A program made the position numbers and the translations under genes. From Doryteuthis pealeii (taxonomy: Eukaryota; Mollusca; Cephalopoda; Myopsida; Loliginidae), in NCBI GenBank assembly GCA_023376005.1, contig CM042157.1, positions 52,757,841 to 52,821,840 of the forward strand: a stretch of 64,000 bases of DNA, given 5' to 3'. Below are positions 47,507 through 60,265 of this stretch, in pieces. The notes beneath the pieces are model-generated. The model saw only the letters and a program-made list of their open reading frames with translations. It ran no database searches and was not told the DNA's origin. Position 1 is the stretch's first letter. Each line of letters opens with the position of its first letter.

Positions 47507-48071
47507 ACCTGAGCTAGACTTATACACAATAAGTCTTTGTGCAGCAGGATTTGAGCCTCAGTGACACATTGCCTTTCACTGCACCCCTCCCTAACCACAA
47601 AACTAGAGCTGACAAAACACATGTCTGTCTTACACTGAAGCTAAAAGCAAAAGAGGCTTACTGTTCTTTCTCCCCCATACACACACACTTCCTGTTTGCA
47701 CCTGAACACATCCTTCCAAAAATGGGGTGATCCATAAAGATTTCATTTGATGATAAGTACTTTAAAATTTTAGGATATATTTCATCAGGCCCCAGTACTT
47801 TTACTAACATTCAACATGGATAATAATAGTTTTATGCCTTTAGCTCCTCCATATTTTTTTTGTATCTTCCTCATAACAACTTTCCTGTAGTGGATCAAAT
47901 TCTTCTAAACACTGAACAGATTGAAAAAAGAAAATTGCTAGTACACTTGCTGTTTCAATTGAACAGCATGTTAAGCTGACCACCAGGAACTGTTTTACTA
48001 TCATTTAACCAACTGTAGTTCAAACCTCTAAACCTGTGTAAAATTTTACAACTTTTCAGGACTATATATGT

Positions 48072-48308
48072 TCAGCTGGCAAGTGTTTTGTAATGATTAT
48101 CATTGTAGGAAATGGATACGGAGACCTGAATTTAAATCCTGGACAAGGTTGTTTGCATTTCACATAAGACATGGGAAAGGTATGAATCCAACTATTCTCC
48201 CTCCAGCTATGGGTAAATAGGGGAGACTGGGCTCAAATCTGTTAAACTCTGCTTAAAAAATGACCTTGTGTCACATGCTGTTCTTGAAGAGGGAATGGGT
48301 AAATGTTC
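48072..48308 (+). repeat. tRNA-derived SINE body, copy C
   Basis: Duplicate of 22995-23225, essentially identical. Confidence 0.75.
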
Positions 48309-49085
48309 AGTAGTTTTACATAACTTCACAACACTTAATAGGTGACTATCAGTACTAAGGAACAAACTGTGATCCAAACCTCTCATCCATGTGTAGACAG
48401 ACACTTCAGTTAGTGTGATATATTTTTTCAAAACATCAGATCTTGTATCATCTACTTTGTGTATAGTATAAAGAGTGAGATTGTGTGATTACTTTTTATC
48501 ACGGTTGTTTCTCACAGACATTTTGTTTTTATGATCTTCTTGTCCAGTTGAATTTCACAAGTGTTTTCTCAATGGCAATGATCACATGACAAATGCCTGT
48601 TTTGCATGCATTGCATACAAATGATGCCACTCAAGTAGTATGCAACAAAAGAAACAACATACAAAACTAGAAATGTTGCCATTAGAACAAAATTTTATGT
48701 GTCTGCTATGTTCTCCATTACTGATTTGTATTATTGGTGATCTAATTTGTGATCATCTTGGCTGTCAATGTTTGAGTGTTATCATATTGCAAAAGAACTC
48801 TTTTTTTAAAAATTAAAATATAAAATTTCATGCCTCTTACACTTGCCACTTTACTGACCTGTATTGTTGCAATTTTGATTTGTGAATCACATCTGTCAAT
48901 TTTTGTTGTATTGTAAGATTGTCTTTTCCTAACATAATAATTATAAAATTTTGGTATACTATTGCATGTATAAATCCCATCCAAACTAGCAAGAATGTGG
49001 TTGGTTGGTTGGTTGATTTTAAAGAAGGACAACCTTATTGGGTTATTTTAATAATTCTTTTTTTCTCCTTCCAAGCAATTACAGG

Positions 49086-49295
49086 TGTTAACCTGCTCTT
49101 TCTCTCTTTGCAGGTATGATGTACCTGAGATGGGGCTAAGTGCCCATTAGTAGATAAGATTAGAAAATAGAAATTAGAAGATAAGATTAGAAAATAGAAG
49201 TTAGAAGATAAGATTAGAAAATAGAAGTTAGAAGATAAGATTAGAATAGAATAGAAGAAGATAGAAGTTAGAAGATAAAAGTCCACGTCTTAACA
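49086..49295 (+). repeat. copia 5' LTR (210 bp), copy C
   Basis: Same ends as in A, but with fewer intact 27-bp units, and the last is disordered (AGAATAGAATAGAAGAAG). The difference from copy A could be assembly error or allelic variation in unit number. The primer-binding site TTGGTAGCAGAGC follows at 49296-49308. Confidence 0.9.
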
Positions 49296-49385
49296 TTGGT
49301 AGCAGAGCGTAGTTCTCAAATTGACCTTCAAGATGGTGAAGTTTACGATAGCCCCACCTTAGCTCGAGCCCGGTAACTACACTTC

Positions 49386-50654
49386 ATGGAGAAAGGAAAT
49401 GGTGTTCTGGAACACGCTACAAATGTAGATAAGAAGAAACGCGCTGCAACAGTTCTCCTGAGTTTAACTGGTAAAGCCAGGGAGGCAATCCTAGAAATGT
49501 CGCCAACGGATTTAAATGGGGAGGATGGATTAAGTAAATTGTACAGCAAGCTAGACGAATTGTTCAAGGAAGATGAAAATCAAGCTGCTTTGGAGACATA
49601 CGATAAGTTCGAGAGATATAGCAGACCTTCTGAGATGACCATTGCGGATTATCTCATCGAATTTGATAGGATGACTGCACAATTAAAGTTGCATAAAATA
49701 GTACTCCCTGAACCTGTCCTTGGATATAGGGTTCTTAGGAGTGCGAACTTGAAGGATAATCATGAGAAGCTAATAAGTGAACTGACGCTGAAGTCCATGG
49801 CGATTCAGCTAAAGAAAGTAATGGGTACTTCTAATCCCGCAAGTGAACCTGTAGCTGTGCAGGTGAAGAAAGAGGATGTCGCTTACTCGGTTGACAATTC
49901 TTCACTGAATACTGATTCAAAAGAAGATAGTGAGGATGTTTTGTATAACAAGTGGTATGGTGGAAGAGGTGGTCATGGTTCATACCGTGGTGGTGGGAGA
50001 CCATCTAGACCTTCCTATCGACCCCCTGGAAGGGGCAGATATGCAGGGGCCAAGACGAAGAGTTGCCCAAGTCCAGTAGGACAGGATGGTAAGCCCACAA
50101 CCTGTCGTGTATGTGGCTCAATTTATCATTGGTCATATGATTGTCCAGATAAAGGTTATTCTACCGGTAACATCGAAGAAGAAGCGAATATAATTTTCAT
50201 GGCTCAGAATTCTGATCAGCCAATTGATACCAACACCATTGTTGGAGAGACTTTAGGGTGGATGATTTTGGACTCTGGGACGACTTCTACAGTGGGTGGA
50301 CTCAATTGGTACAACTGCTTTCTCGACACCTTACCAGATTCTGTAAGGAATAACCTCAAAGTCACCACAGGAAGCAAAGTGTTCAAATTTGGTTCCGGAA
50401 ACAAGCTGACTTCTGTCGTGCTACCGTACATTGTTGCTGGTTTCCGTGTAGACATTAATGCGGATATAGTCGATGCTGACATACCGCTGTTGCTCAGCAA
50501 AACAGCTATGAAAAAGCCAAGGGCAAACCGGAACTTCAACAGTGATACAATTGATATCCTAGGTAAAAGAATAAAATTAATGACTACGTCAACCGGCCAT
50601 TATTATATACCAATGACGAAAGCTGTGTTATCAGATGGAGAACCTACACACTAA
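49386..50654 (+). pseudogene. copia gag-protease, 422-codon open frame
   Basis: Order of parts: helical gag core (residues 1-150), acidic spacer, Gly/Arg-rich segment (about 195-225), CCHC zinc knuckle C-X2-C-X4-H-X4-C at residues 240-253 (bases 50103-50144), aspartic protease motif ILDSGTTS with Asp at residue 296 (50271-50282). The frame's first 8 or so residues are out of register: compared with copy A one G is missing at about 49409. The natural start is therefore more likely the ATG at 49333, whose frame has a TAG at 49360-49362 in both copies. Gag packages element RNA and the protease cleaves the polyprotein. Integrase starts in an overlapping frame at 50635. Confidence 0.88.
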
Positions 50655-50904
50655 TTTTGAGAATAAAAACTCGGCTGAGAAACTAAAAATTGCAACCAAG
50701 TTGCACAAACAATTCAGTCATCCGACTGGTAAAAAGGATTTGGCTAAAAATGCAGGAGTTACTGATCAAGAATTTCTTACAATGCTGGAAGAGATTCCTT
50801 CGTCATGTGAGACATGTTTGAGGTACAAGAAGGTGCAGCCAAGACCTGTAGTTGAATTTTCACTTGCATCAAGATTTAATGAATGGGTTGCCCTTGATAT
50901 GAAG
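50635..50904 (+). pseudogene. copia integrase zinc-binding region, copy C
   Basis: Overlaps the gag-protease frame by 20 bases in a different frame. His pair in KLHKQFSH and Cys pair in SCETC give the HHCC zinc site. Ends VALDMK at the insertion. The open frame continuing to 51009 runs into inserted DNA and is not integrase. Confidence 0.85.
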
Positions 50905-51349
50905 TGTAGTGAGAGAGAAGACCTACCTCGTGCAACACAGTGTGACAGAGAGAGTGGCAGGTGTGAAGACTTGCCGTATTCTCAAAGGAAGAACCTGCTT
51001 CCTTCATAATGTGAGAGCTGTGGACGATCAGTGAAATAAGAAATAGCACAGTGGCCCGGATGTAGGTGGTCGTGCCATGCTGACGAGTTTCACACGTGCT
51101 GCATGGACAATTATGAGTGAGGAGCCCGGATGTGGTGAAATTGAGGTGTATTTAAAGGACTTATTCTCACAGACTGGCGAGAACGACTGCAGTAGTATTT
51201 TTGTTGTCAAGACGAGCGGACAAAGAAATAATTTTGGATATTGGATTTTGGAGCGTGATACAGTTGGGAGTGTGTAGACTGTCGATTGGAACTTTGAGTC
51301 AGACTAGACTGTTCAACCCCCCCCCCACACACACACTGATTAGATGAAG
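50905..51349. mobile_element. 445-bp insertion in integrase, copy C
   Basis: Flanked by ATGAAG at 50899-50904 and 51344-51349. Sequence as in copy A, with small differences around 51200. It separates the zinc-binding region from the catalytic core, so a functional integrase could not be made from this locus unless the insert were removed from the RNA. Confidence 0.75.
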
Positions 51350-51795
51350 GATATAAAAGGGAACAAAATTTTGCATCTCATTGATCTATTTTCAAAATAT
51401 AGTGTTGCTGTGAGAGTGCCGAATAAAGAAAGTTCGACTATTATCAATGCTATTTTCAAATATTGGGTTGCATACTTCGGGTGCCCAAGTAACATTCTGA
51501 CTGATAATGGTCGCGAGTTTGACAATCAATTTTTCGTGATATGTGTCAGAATCTTAACATAATAGTGAGGACGACAGGAGCTGAAAGTCCATGGAGTAAC
51601 AGAGTCTGCGAAAGATACAATGGAGTTATTGAAGAATGCGTCATCAAGACCCTTGAAGATACTAAGTGTTCATTTAATGTCGCTGTTGCTTGGGCTGTTA
51701 GTGCCAAGAACACTCTTAATACTGTGCATGGGTTTAGTCCCAATCAATTAGTCTTTGGTAAAAAACCCAAGTTAGCCGTCAGTTGCTTTGAATAA
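51344..51795 (+). pseudogene. copia integrase core, copy C, one frameshift
   Basis: Both Asp motifs (LHLIDLFSKY, ILTDNGREF) are in the frame 51344-51562 and the Glu motif (NRVCERYNG) in the frame 51541-51795. The break is a base loss in a T run near 51530 (CAATTTTTCG against CAATATTTTCG in copy A). Confidence 0.88.
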
Positions 51796-52399
51796 GCCAC
51801 CAGCGCTGGAGGGTGTCACTGCGTGTGATGTAGTGGCAGAAAATTTAAATGCCATGCATGCTGCACGTAAGGCGTACATTTCTAGTGAATCGACTGAAAA
51901 ATTAAGAAGAGCTCTGAGGCACCAAGTTCGGCCTGCAATCTCTGCCAGGTATAACAATGATCTCGTTTATTTCAAGAGGAATGACCTTGACCGATGGTTG
52001 GGCCTAGGAACAGTAATCGGGACTGAGCACAAACAAGTCTTGGTCAAACATGGTGGCTGCTATGTCAGAGTTCACCCGTGTCATCTGATGCCGTATAGTA
52101 AAACTATAACGACGATGAATCCTCAAGAAATCAATGTTGAAACCTCAGATAATGGGCAGAAAAATATGAATAATGTTGATCAAATTCCTTCGACAGATTT
52201 AAGGGGTCATTATGATGATACTGATGATGATAGTGAATCGCCTAATGAAGATAACGAGGACATTGATGAGTTACCGTTGGAGCATAGTGTTGCTGCGCAT
52301 GAAGATGTTACTGTTGACTCTGAAGCCTTGAATCAGCCCGAATCAAATGGAAATGAACAGAGTTGCATTGAATCGGCTGCAGAACCCTCCAGTCGATAG
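51788..52399 (+). pseudogene. copia integrase C-terminus and acidic linker, copy C
   Basis: 203 codons open. Contains the LVYFKRNDLDRWLGLGTVIG segment, usual for the integrase C-terminal beta barrel, then an Asp/Glu/Ser-rich linker (HYDDTDDDSESPNED) leading to RT. A stop precedes the RT frame, so at least one more change lies at 52400-52520. Confidence 0.85.
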
Positions 52400-52522
52400 C
52401 GTTGATTTGCCAAAGCCTGCAATGAAAACTTTTCATCTCCCAAAAATTGGTCAAATTTTGGATTGCCCCAAGGAAGTAAAACTATGTGATTAGATTTTGA
52501 AAAGGGGGTCAAGTCATAGGAA

Positions 52523-53478
52523 GTGATACGTGACACACCAAAACAATGTACTCAGCAAGGTTTTCTAATTGCTGAAGAAGATCCGACCACACTGGAGGCT
52601 AAGAGAAATGAATTGGATAATTGGGTTCGAAACAAAGTGTACTCTGAAGTGAAGGATACAGATCAAAATAAAATCATGACAAGATGGGTTATGACAGAAA
52701 AAATAGAAAAGGGGAGGAAAGTTGCCAAGGCTAGATTAGTAGCTAAGGGGTTTCAAGATTCAGATGGTTCATCTGTGAGAACAGACTCCCCTACATGTTC
52801 AAAAGAAGGCCTAAAACTTGCATTAGCAGTCATCGCAACTAATGGATGGAAATGTAATGCCCTAGATATCAAAACAGCCTTTCTTCAAAGTCATCAAATA
52901 AATAGACCTGTGTACCTAGTTCCTCCCCCCGAAGCAAAATGTAAGAGGGACCACTTATGGAAGCTTAACAAATGTGTGTATGGCCTCAACGATGCCTTGA
53001 GACATTGGTATTTGACCATGAAGGATGAGTTGATTCGGTTAGAAGCCGAAGTATGATGAAGATATTTTCACTTGGAATTTAAATGGAAAGCTTCATGGTA
53101 TAATTTCCACTCATGTTGATGATTTCTTGTGGGGTTGATCTAAAGTATTTCAAGTATCGGTAATTGATAAAATTGGATCAAAATTTGTGGTGAAGTCAGA
53201 AGATGCTGTCGAATTCAAATATTTGGGTTTGGATCTTAAGCAGTCAATACATCACGCTAAGTCAAGATTTATCTGTTCAGAAACTAGATTATTTGCCAGT
53301 TCATGAGGGGTTACTCGACGCTCCTTTATCCTCTCACGAAGAAACAATGATTCGGCAAGCGAATGGAGAACTAAATTGGATCACCACTCAAACACGTCCA
53401 GATCTAAGCTTTGACGTTATTGAATATAATTCATTAATGAAGAAAGGCAAAGAAAGGTGGAATGTTTTAGGCAAGTAA
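52523..53478 (+). pseudogene. copia reverse transcriptase, copy C
   Basis: The frame 52523-53056 carries the fingers and palm: IMTRWVMTEK, KARLVAKGFQD, NALDIKTAFLQ (catalytic Asp), VYGLNDALRHWY. A shift near 53050 precedes HVDD (53112-53123), the catalytic Asp pair, in which His replaces the usual Tyr. The thumb continues to 53478 in the frame from 53203 (QANGELNWITTQTRPDLSFDV). Confidence 0.88.
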
Positions 53479-53542
53479 ACAAGCATATCAAAAAGGCAAA
53501 GAAGGAAAACATCCCAAAGTTGTTATACCGAACTTGGGTTGA

Positions 53543-54046
53543 TTGAGTGAATTGTCAATCATTGGATATTCTGACACATCTTTTGCCAACTTAGATGATG
53601 GTGGATCTCAAGGTGGCTATATCATCTTCGTTGTTGGAAAGAATGGGAAACATTTTCCACTTCACTGGCAATCCAAAAGAATCAGAAGAGTCGTCAAAAG
53701 CACACAAGCTGCTGAAACTCTGGCTATGGTAGATCTCGCGGAAGCGTGTGTCTTATATAAGATGTTCATTTGTGACCTGCTACACATAGATCCTATGAAA
53801 ATTAAGATCATATGTAAAACTGCCAATTCTGGTATGCACTACTCAACGCATTCATCAACACAGATCCTATACAAGCGTCTGAGAATTGAAATGGCCATAT
53901 TTCGAGAAATGATAGCTAATAAAGATATACATAATATAAACTGGTTACCAACTGAAAACCAGGTTGCCGATGTCTTCACGAAGAGAGGTGTTCTATCATC
54001 CAAGGTTCTACAACATATGATGAGCACGAAGACAGTCAGCGTATAA
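53543..54046 (+). pseudogene. copia RNase H, copy C, 167-codon frame
   Basis: GYSDTSFANL supplies the first Asp and TQAAETLAM the Glu. The third position, usually CDN, reads CKTANSG, so the Asp there appears lost. NQVADVFTKRGV near the end holds the last Asp and the ADxxTK motif. The frame ends 34 bases before the 3' LTR. Confidence 0.9.
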
Positions 54047-54080
54047 CCCACCTCAGAAGAAGACAGAAAGAGGGAAGAGC

Positions 54081-54196
54081 TGTTAACCTGCTCTTTCTCT
54101 CTTTGCAGGTACGATGTACCTGAGGTGGGGCTAAGTGCCCATTAGAAGATAAGATTAGAAAATAGAAATTAGAAGATAAAAGTCCACGTCTTAACA
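54081..54196 (+). repeat. copia 3' LTR (116 bp), copy C
   Basis: TGTTAACC...CTTAACA, followed directly by ACAGG. One 27-bp unit only. Confidence 0.92.
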
Positions 54197-54342
54197 ACAG
54201 GGTTTCAAGTAATCTATTAAATTAATCATTTGTAACAAAAATGATAGCTTCAAGTAACTATTTTTAATTCACATAATTTGCACAGTTATATAGTTTCAAT
54301 TAAGTATTCCTATTTAATAATACTAATTTGCTTACAACCCCC

Positions 54343-54394
54343 ATATATATATATATATATATATAGTCATCCACAAATACTCAAATACTCAAAA

Positions 54395-54434
<40 letters not shown>

Positions 54435-54450
54435 TTTTGAGTATTTCAAT
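54343..54450. repeat. two (TA)n tracts with inverted flanks, copy C
   Basis: AATACTCAAAACCATATATA and its inverse TGGTTTTGAGTATT surround the second tract (about 54397-54432), making a TA-centred palindrome. Confidence 0.88.
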
Positions 54451-56830
54451 CTAATACTAATAATTTACACATAATCATATGGTTTCAATTAATTCAAGCA
54501 ATACAGTTTCAAACTAATAATAAAAATAATAATCCTTTGTAAACAATTATAGCTTCAAGTAACTATTCTTAGTCCAAATAATTTGTACACAATCTTATGT
54601 TTTCAAATATTTCTAATACTAATAGTTTTCAAACAGTTCTATTTGATCCATAGATAGTACCCTAACAGGTACTCTCACTACAACTCCTGAAGCTTCACTC
54701 TGAAATTTTGCAACACTTGCCTTGCCTCTGACATTGCTGCAATTTCATGATGAATAAAATCTTGTCTGTCAGTTGTTTGCAGCCTACATTTAAAGACTTG
54801 AACCTCCACATATCCCCAGAGAAAGTAAACACAAGGAATGAGGAAGATGGCCACAGGAAATAACTGCTGCATTTGCAATCATATAGTCAACATTTTTTAA
54901 ATAGTTTTCAATCACAAATGCACAATGTTTATCCTTTTACACCATGATAGCAAATGAAATGGCATGGCTGCTGCTGCTGCTGCTGCTCAGTAACATACTT
55001 CCCACCCACACACTGCTACTAGGAGATCATCTTGCCAGACACTAAGAAAAAAAAGAAAGATTATTCATTTAAGATACCAATGACTAAAGTTTCATGCTAT
55101 AAGTATCAGGCCACCACCCCACAGGAACAACTCAGGAATTTTTCAGATGTGGTGTGAAGGGAGAGAAATTTATATCCTTTCTACTTTTATACCCAAGTCT
55201 AAAAGACACTTGTATATTATTCATTGAATAATTGTTCAACATCAGAAGCAACTGTAGGAGTAGGGCTTTTCAGGCTCAAGCCCAAACAGCTAATCTCTCT
55301 TCTATTTTGAAGCAATAAAAATTCTCTCAGAGGTGTTCGAACATTTCAGGTGGCTGTTGTTTCTGCCCTGCTAATGTGAACAGCTGCCAACCACAGGTTG
55401 CTGGCCAGCTTGATATTTGTTTAGGTCACCTTTTCTATACCTTTCCCAGATATCTGGGTGGGCAGTACTACTGAAGGAGCTGCTCAGTCACTCCCAACCT
55501 TGCCACGTGTAGATTCACAGCTATGTGCTTCCAGCCCGCCAGACCTGCACACGCCACTGTTCCTCCATCACCGTGGGACTTGTAGAAATATCTGCACATG
55601 TTGACATGTTGTGTGCTTGTGTGACATGCACCGCATGCTCTCCTTCCCCAAATACTAGTATCAGTGACAAGCTGAGGCAAGATGACTGAAAGTATTTGGG
55701 GAGCGCAGGTGGATGATCTGACGAGATCTACGGGTCCACCACACCGAGAAAAAAAAAAAAAGAAAAAAGTGTTCCTGAACAGTGAGATAATCCAGATTTG
55801 TTACTAGGGCTTACTCCTGGACCAGCTCAGGATCATGCAAGCTGCTCAGTGTTATGGCTTCGTAAGACTCCTCCTGGTCCAAGATGGGTCGACAAGAGCC
55901 AGTTTGAGGGTCTATGTGTGTAGCATGTGCGGAGATCTGGCCACTACCAGCATGGGTAGTCACCATCTGAGCTGTTTTTTTAATAGATGTTGGTGTTTAT
56001 ACACACTCAGACAACCGATATGTACATGTTTAGCGTGACCGTTTGGGTTGCTTGTGAGGTAACTAAGTTTTAACTTAGTATAAGTCCATATTGTCAACTA
56101 TCATCTTCAAACATGAGAATGACATGGCTTATTTTTTTTTTCTTTTGCTTTGGAGTTAGTGGCCAGGGTAAGGGAGAGGTTGTGGATAATGTTAGCTTAC
56201 CCAAAACGGAAAACATTAAATAAAATTAATTTTACAAGTCACAGACTGGAATTAATAAAAATTACTAAAGAATGAAAATAATATCATACAACAACATTGC
56301 CGTCCTGGTTTTTTTTTGTGAGTAAAAGTTACACTTAACTTTCAGTTATGAACCACATGTCACTTTCATCTTCAAAACTTGGGATATATATATATATATA
56401 TATTTGAGAGTCATTCAAAAATAGGTGAAGGAGTTGGCAATAGGAAATACTGTTTATTTCCTCATTTATCAAGGGAATCATTAGTGAGAGGTTCATTCAT
56501 GTTCCACAAGACTCAGCGTGACTTTCTTTTCTGACTGCTGTGCTCAGAATTTTTTTTTACAGTAGAGTTAGTGTTTTTCCACTCAGGCTCGTTATGGTAA
56601 ACTCATGTGTAGCCCATTAGTAAACATATTTTTGAGAAACATGTTTCCGTACATACATCACTCATTCTTCTGTAAATTTCACATAGTTTTCACTTCTCAG
56701 CCAGCAAACTGAAACCATACAAATCATTTGTAATAGATAAGAATACTTGATATAAAACTGTATGTAAAGAAATGCTTGATATCATATAACTGTGCAAAAC
56801 ATCTCTTAATAAACAACTACACAATAATCA

Positions 56831-57045
56831 GAGTGGTAGTACCTGTTAGGGTCACATCTATGAGTTAAATAGATCTGTTTCAAAATTATTTGTATTGGAA
56901 AGGAATACGTGACGTGTGGAAAAAATTCTTAGGAAACTACACAAAAAATGTAAATATAAATGTACAATAAACTCAATTCCTTAACCTCTAGGCATAAAAT
57001 AACCCTGATGAGTTGATATGCTGTTAAAATAAATCAGTCAATCAA
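56831..57045 (-). repeat. dispersed repeat with CCCTAACAGG end
   Basis: On the - strand it runs from AACAGCATATCAACTCATCAG to ACAGGTACTACCACTC. Related copies: 31599-31800 (A), 33905-34115 (B, inverted), 60085-60265 (+), 62020-62165 (-). Isolated ends occur near 3468, 20740, 29560, 45790 and 54655. Confidence 0.75.
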
Positions 57046-57130
57046 CTTACAGTTAAAGTGTGTTCTGTAGCTCTGTCAGTGTTATCCTTTTTGGTACGAA
57101 CAGTGATTGGCTATTGAGAACTAAAGGACA

Positions 57131-57205
57131 TCTCATTTGGTGTAATGGTGTAAACTGTATTAGCAGACCATTGTTTGTGAGTTTTATTCTCACTGGGTGC
57201 CCCAT
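57131..57205 (+). repeat. tRNA-derived SINE head
   Basis: TTGGTGTAATGGTGTAAAC resembles an A-box arm and GAGTTTTATTCTCACTGG a B-box arm, spaced as in a tRNA. Copies are at 31871-31942 (A) and inverted near 33715-33805 (B). It is different from the head at 9118. Confidence 0.6.
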
Positions 57206-58183
57206 ACTTTTGACCTTGTGCCACTACTAAGCTAAGCTAAGTAAATAGCTATTGAGAACTCAAAGCCTGAACATATCTATTTCATTCACATATGATGTAT
57301 CAGGTTGAATGGTTTTGTTCAAATATTTTGGTAAATTTCAATTGATAGGAAAACCTATGCTTTATGTCATGTGTTTTGTTTCTACTTCATCCCAAAACAA
57401 CAAGAGTTTCTTTTTCAGAAGTCTTAGCTTGATTTGATTTTTAGTGCAAGTGTACTTGTTGCCCTTTTGATAGAGGTGATCAAAAAGTTGATCACACTAG
57501 CTGTATTTATGTTAGCACTTATTAGCAGACTGGATTTCAGTTTAGATGAGGAAAGTAAAAAGAGATGCAAAATAGATAGTACCAAATCAAAGGTTCATTT
57601 CATAAGGGAAATAGTAATAGATAAGATTTGATATGTAAAACAAAACTTTTTTGTCTCTGATTCTGAGACTAAATTTATATGTGAACTAATGATTCATTTG
57701 GATCTGCATACTCTTCTTTATCAATATTTACTAAGCTTTGCTTTGTTTTCTTTCTTTAATGGTATATCAATCTTTGTGGGTTACTTAATGCCAGAACCAT
57801 CATTGTAGAAGAACAATAGTGGTACTACTGGTGGAGGATGAGATGGGGTTCATACTTTTTCAAAGGCTATTAGTCCAAAAATGTATGTAATAGTGTGACT
57901 GGAGTTCAAACTCACTACAATATCACAGACTGCTTTGTTTAGTCTGGTACAAGTCCTTGTCAGCAGGGCTTAGAATATACTGACTGTGCATCCTCTACAC
58001 AAAGGGCTAAGATGAGATTCAGCTAGGTTGACCGGCTTGTAAAGAACCTGTTCTTATAATTTCATTAGTTCCAAGATCCTAATATAAAGATAATGGTATT
58101 GAACAGTGGTCGTTAAAAGAATGGGTTAAAAGTGTTTAATGGTCAAATGTTTAATGGGTTTAAAAGTGTTTAATGGTTAAATG

Positions 58184-59450
58184 TTTATTAGTGATCATTT
58201 AAAGAATGAATATCAGTTTTCAATCAATTGGTAGTTTGAGAAATAATTTTTCAAGTTTCAACAATTTGCTTTTGACAATTGATTTCAAGAAATTTACCGG
58301 ATGCCGGAAACAAAATGGTGATGAGAAGAAATAACTAGATGACAAAGAGAGGAATGGGCAATTGTAAGAAGAAGAGAGAATGTAACAGTTTCAAAGAATA
58401 TACCTTCACAGGTTCAAATACAAAATGGTACTCTTAAAATTCCTAAAAAGACAAATGAAAGTCAAAACATCTCATGAAAACTGAGCAGGTCAATTTCAAA
58501 AGAAAAAAAATATTAATATTAATCAAAAACTTTGTTGGAACAAAATAGATCACTTAAATTGGACAAAAGTAACAAGGGTTATTTCCCCTTAGTTTCTTTA
58601 TACTATTATATCACCATCCTATTGTCTTATCTTCTTGTCCTGTGGTCATTATATTTTGCTGTCCCATATTGTGGTGTGTTCTTTCAATGGCTGATGATTA
58701 AAATATAAAATAAACAAGATAACTTATTTTTTTTGTGCACATTCTTTATTCACTTCATGAAGTCTCTTTACAACTCATTACCCTGGCTGCAAACCTGGGG
58801 AATTAGCTGGACCATAGATGGAAATAGAAATTTACTCACCTCTGTGGTTTTCAGCTAACTAATTTTTAGCTAAAATCTTTCTAACTTTTAGACCCCCTCG
58901 GTCACTCGACAGGTTATCTAATTACAGTCAAGTTCTCAAATTGATCTCAGGGTCATCATCTATCAATTAAACCTATCTGACACCAACGGTTTCTACTTAT
59001 AGGACAACCATTTCAATCTTTTAAACTAATAATAGATTCAGTTAATCCATTATTTAACAATACAAATCCAGAGGTAACTATCTTCTCTTTTCTGTAGCAC
59101 TCTCTTTGTAGAAGACATTTATTTCATCTCTCCTCCAGATGCCCCTTTTGGGGGCCTTGTGCTGTTAGCACATGCCAAATACCTTGTCCACTGAATACAT
59201 GTTGAATACTAAGCCTTCTTTTAGCAAAAGACTTTTAATGAATAGACATGTCATATAAAACTGGTCATAATCAAAAGGAAATTTACACAGTAGGCATTAA
59301 ACAATATTTAATTTTCTCTTAAACACATATCTTCATTCTTGTATACAAAATATATCTTTGTGCATGCTTACACTTAAATATATATATTTTTTTAGTCATA
59401 ATTATTATCTTTTGTATTTTTTGCTTCATGGAACTTAATAGAGGCCTATC
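58184..59450. other. unique intron sequence, no gene seen
   Basis: The first sequence after the duplicated segment. AT-rich, with no exon, microsatellite or recognised repeat of note. Confidence 0.55.
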
Positions 59451-59454
59451 TTAA

Positions 59455-59820
59455 AATGGTTATCATCTTTGGAAATGGACCTGAGTTCAAATTCTCAAGC
59501 TGTTTGCATTTCCCTTTGTGTTAATGCCCTTAGGAAAGGCATTAATCCATCTCTGCTCTCATCATTTATGAATATGTAGTAGGGCAGACTGGGCTCTTTA
59601 GCCTTGGTATGGCAACCAGCCTAGGAGAAGGTAAACTGAATTCAAACCAGTTGCATTCCAATTAGAAAATGACCTGGTGTTGCATTTTTCACATGTCAGA
59701 CGGATTGAGTAAATAATATCATTTTCACTGTAAGCATAGTATTCTTTGGATTGTTGGCCACCCAAATTTTTTTGACCTTGTGTCACATCATGGTTGTGTC
59801 AGAATGGTTGGGCAAATATA
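59455..59820 (+). repeat. tRNA-derived SINE, with a second 3' fragment
   Basis: Body as in 8715-9118: TGTTTGCATTTCCCTTTGTG, GGGCAGACTGGGCTCTT, AGCCTAGGAGAAGG. A further CCTTGTGTCACATCATGG block at 59775-59815 is an extra 3' fragment. Ends 80 bp before the GLOD5 exon. Confidence 0.75.
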
Positions 59821-59873
59821 CATATGGAAATTTAATGTCTAATGAAACCATAAAAATCTTTTCTCTCGATTGA

Positions 59874-60083
<210 letters not shown>

Positions 60084-60084
60084 T

Positions 60085-60265
60085 AATTGTTTGATTGATT
60101 GATTGATTTTACTTGCATGTCATCCCATCTGGGGTTATTTTATGCCTAAAGGTTATTCATTGTACATTGTACATTCATATTTACATATTTTGTGTAGTTT
60201 TTTTGCACATGGTCCTATCAAACATGAATATTTTTGAAACAGGTCTATTTGACCCATCCTAATGG
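60085..60265 (+). repeat. dispersed repeat copy in GLOD5 intron
   Basis: GGGGTTATTTTATGCCTAAAGG, then TACATATTTTGTGTAGTTT and a GAAACAGGTCTATTTGACCC-type end. Same family as 56831-57045. Confidence 0.75.

Larger units (their letters stand above)
49086..54196 (+). mobile_element. Ty1/copia retrotransposon, copy C (best version)
   Basis: 5' LTR 49086-49295 and 3' LTR 54081-54196, with a perfect 5-bp target duplication ACAGG (49081-49085 and 54197-54201). Total about 5.1 kb. Domain order gag, protease, integrase, RT, RNase H. Several frames are long, but the 445-bp integrase insert, the early TAG in gag and remaining frameshifts (near 49408, 51530 and 53056) mean it is not intact as assembled. 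Confidence 0.94.
41013..58183 (+). repeat. segment copy C (forward)
   Basis: About 17,170 bp matching copy A from 15852 to 32832. The first 5 kb is about 100 bases shorter than in A, with many single-base losses, the middle is nearly colinear, and the end continues into unique sequence at 58184. It carries the better gag, RT and RNase H frames of the copia element. Confidence 0.95.

Noticed and set aside
15852..58183. Three independent copia insertions
   Set aside because: Identical flanks, identical ACAGG target duplication and identical secondary insertion show that they are copies of one locus.
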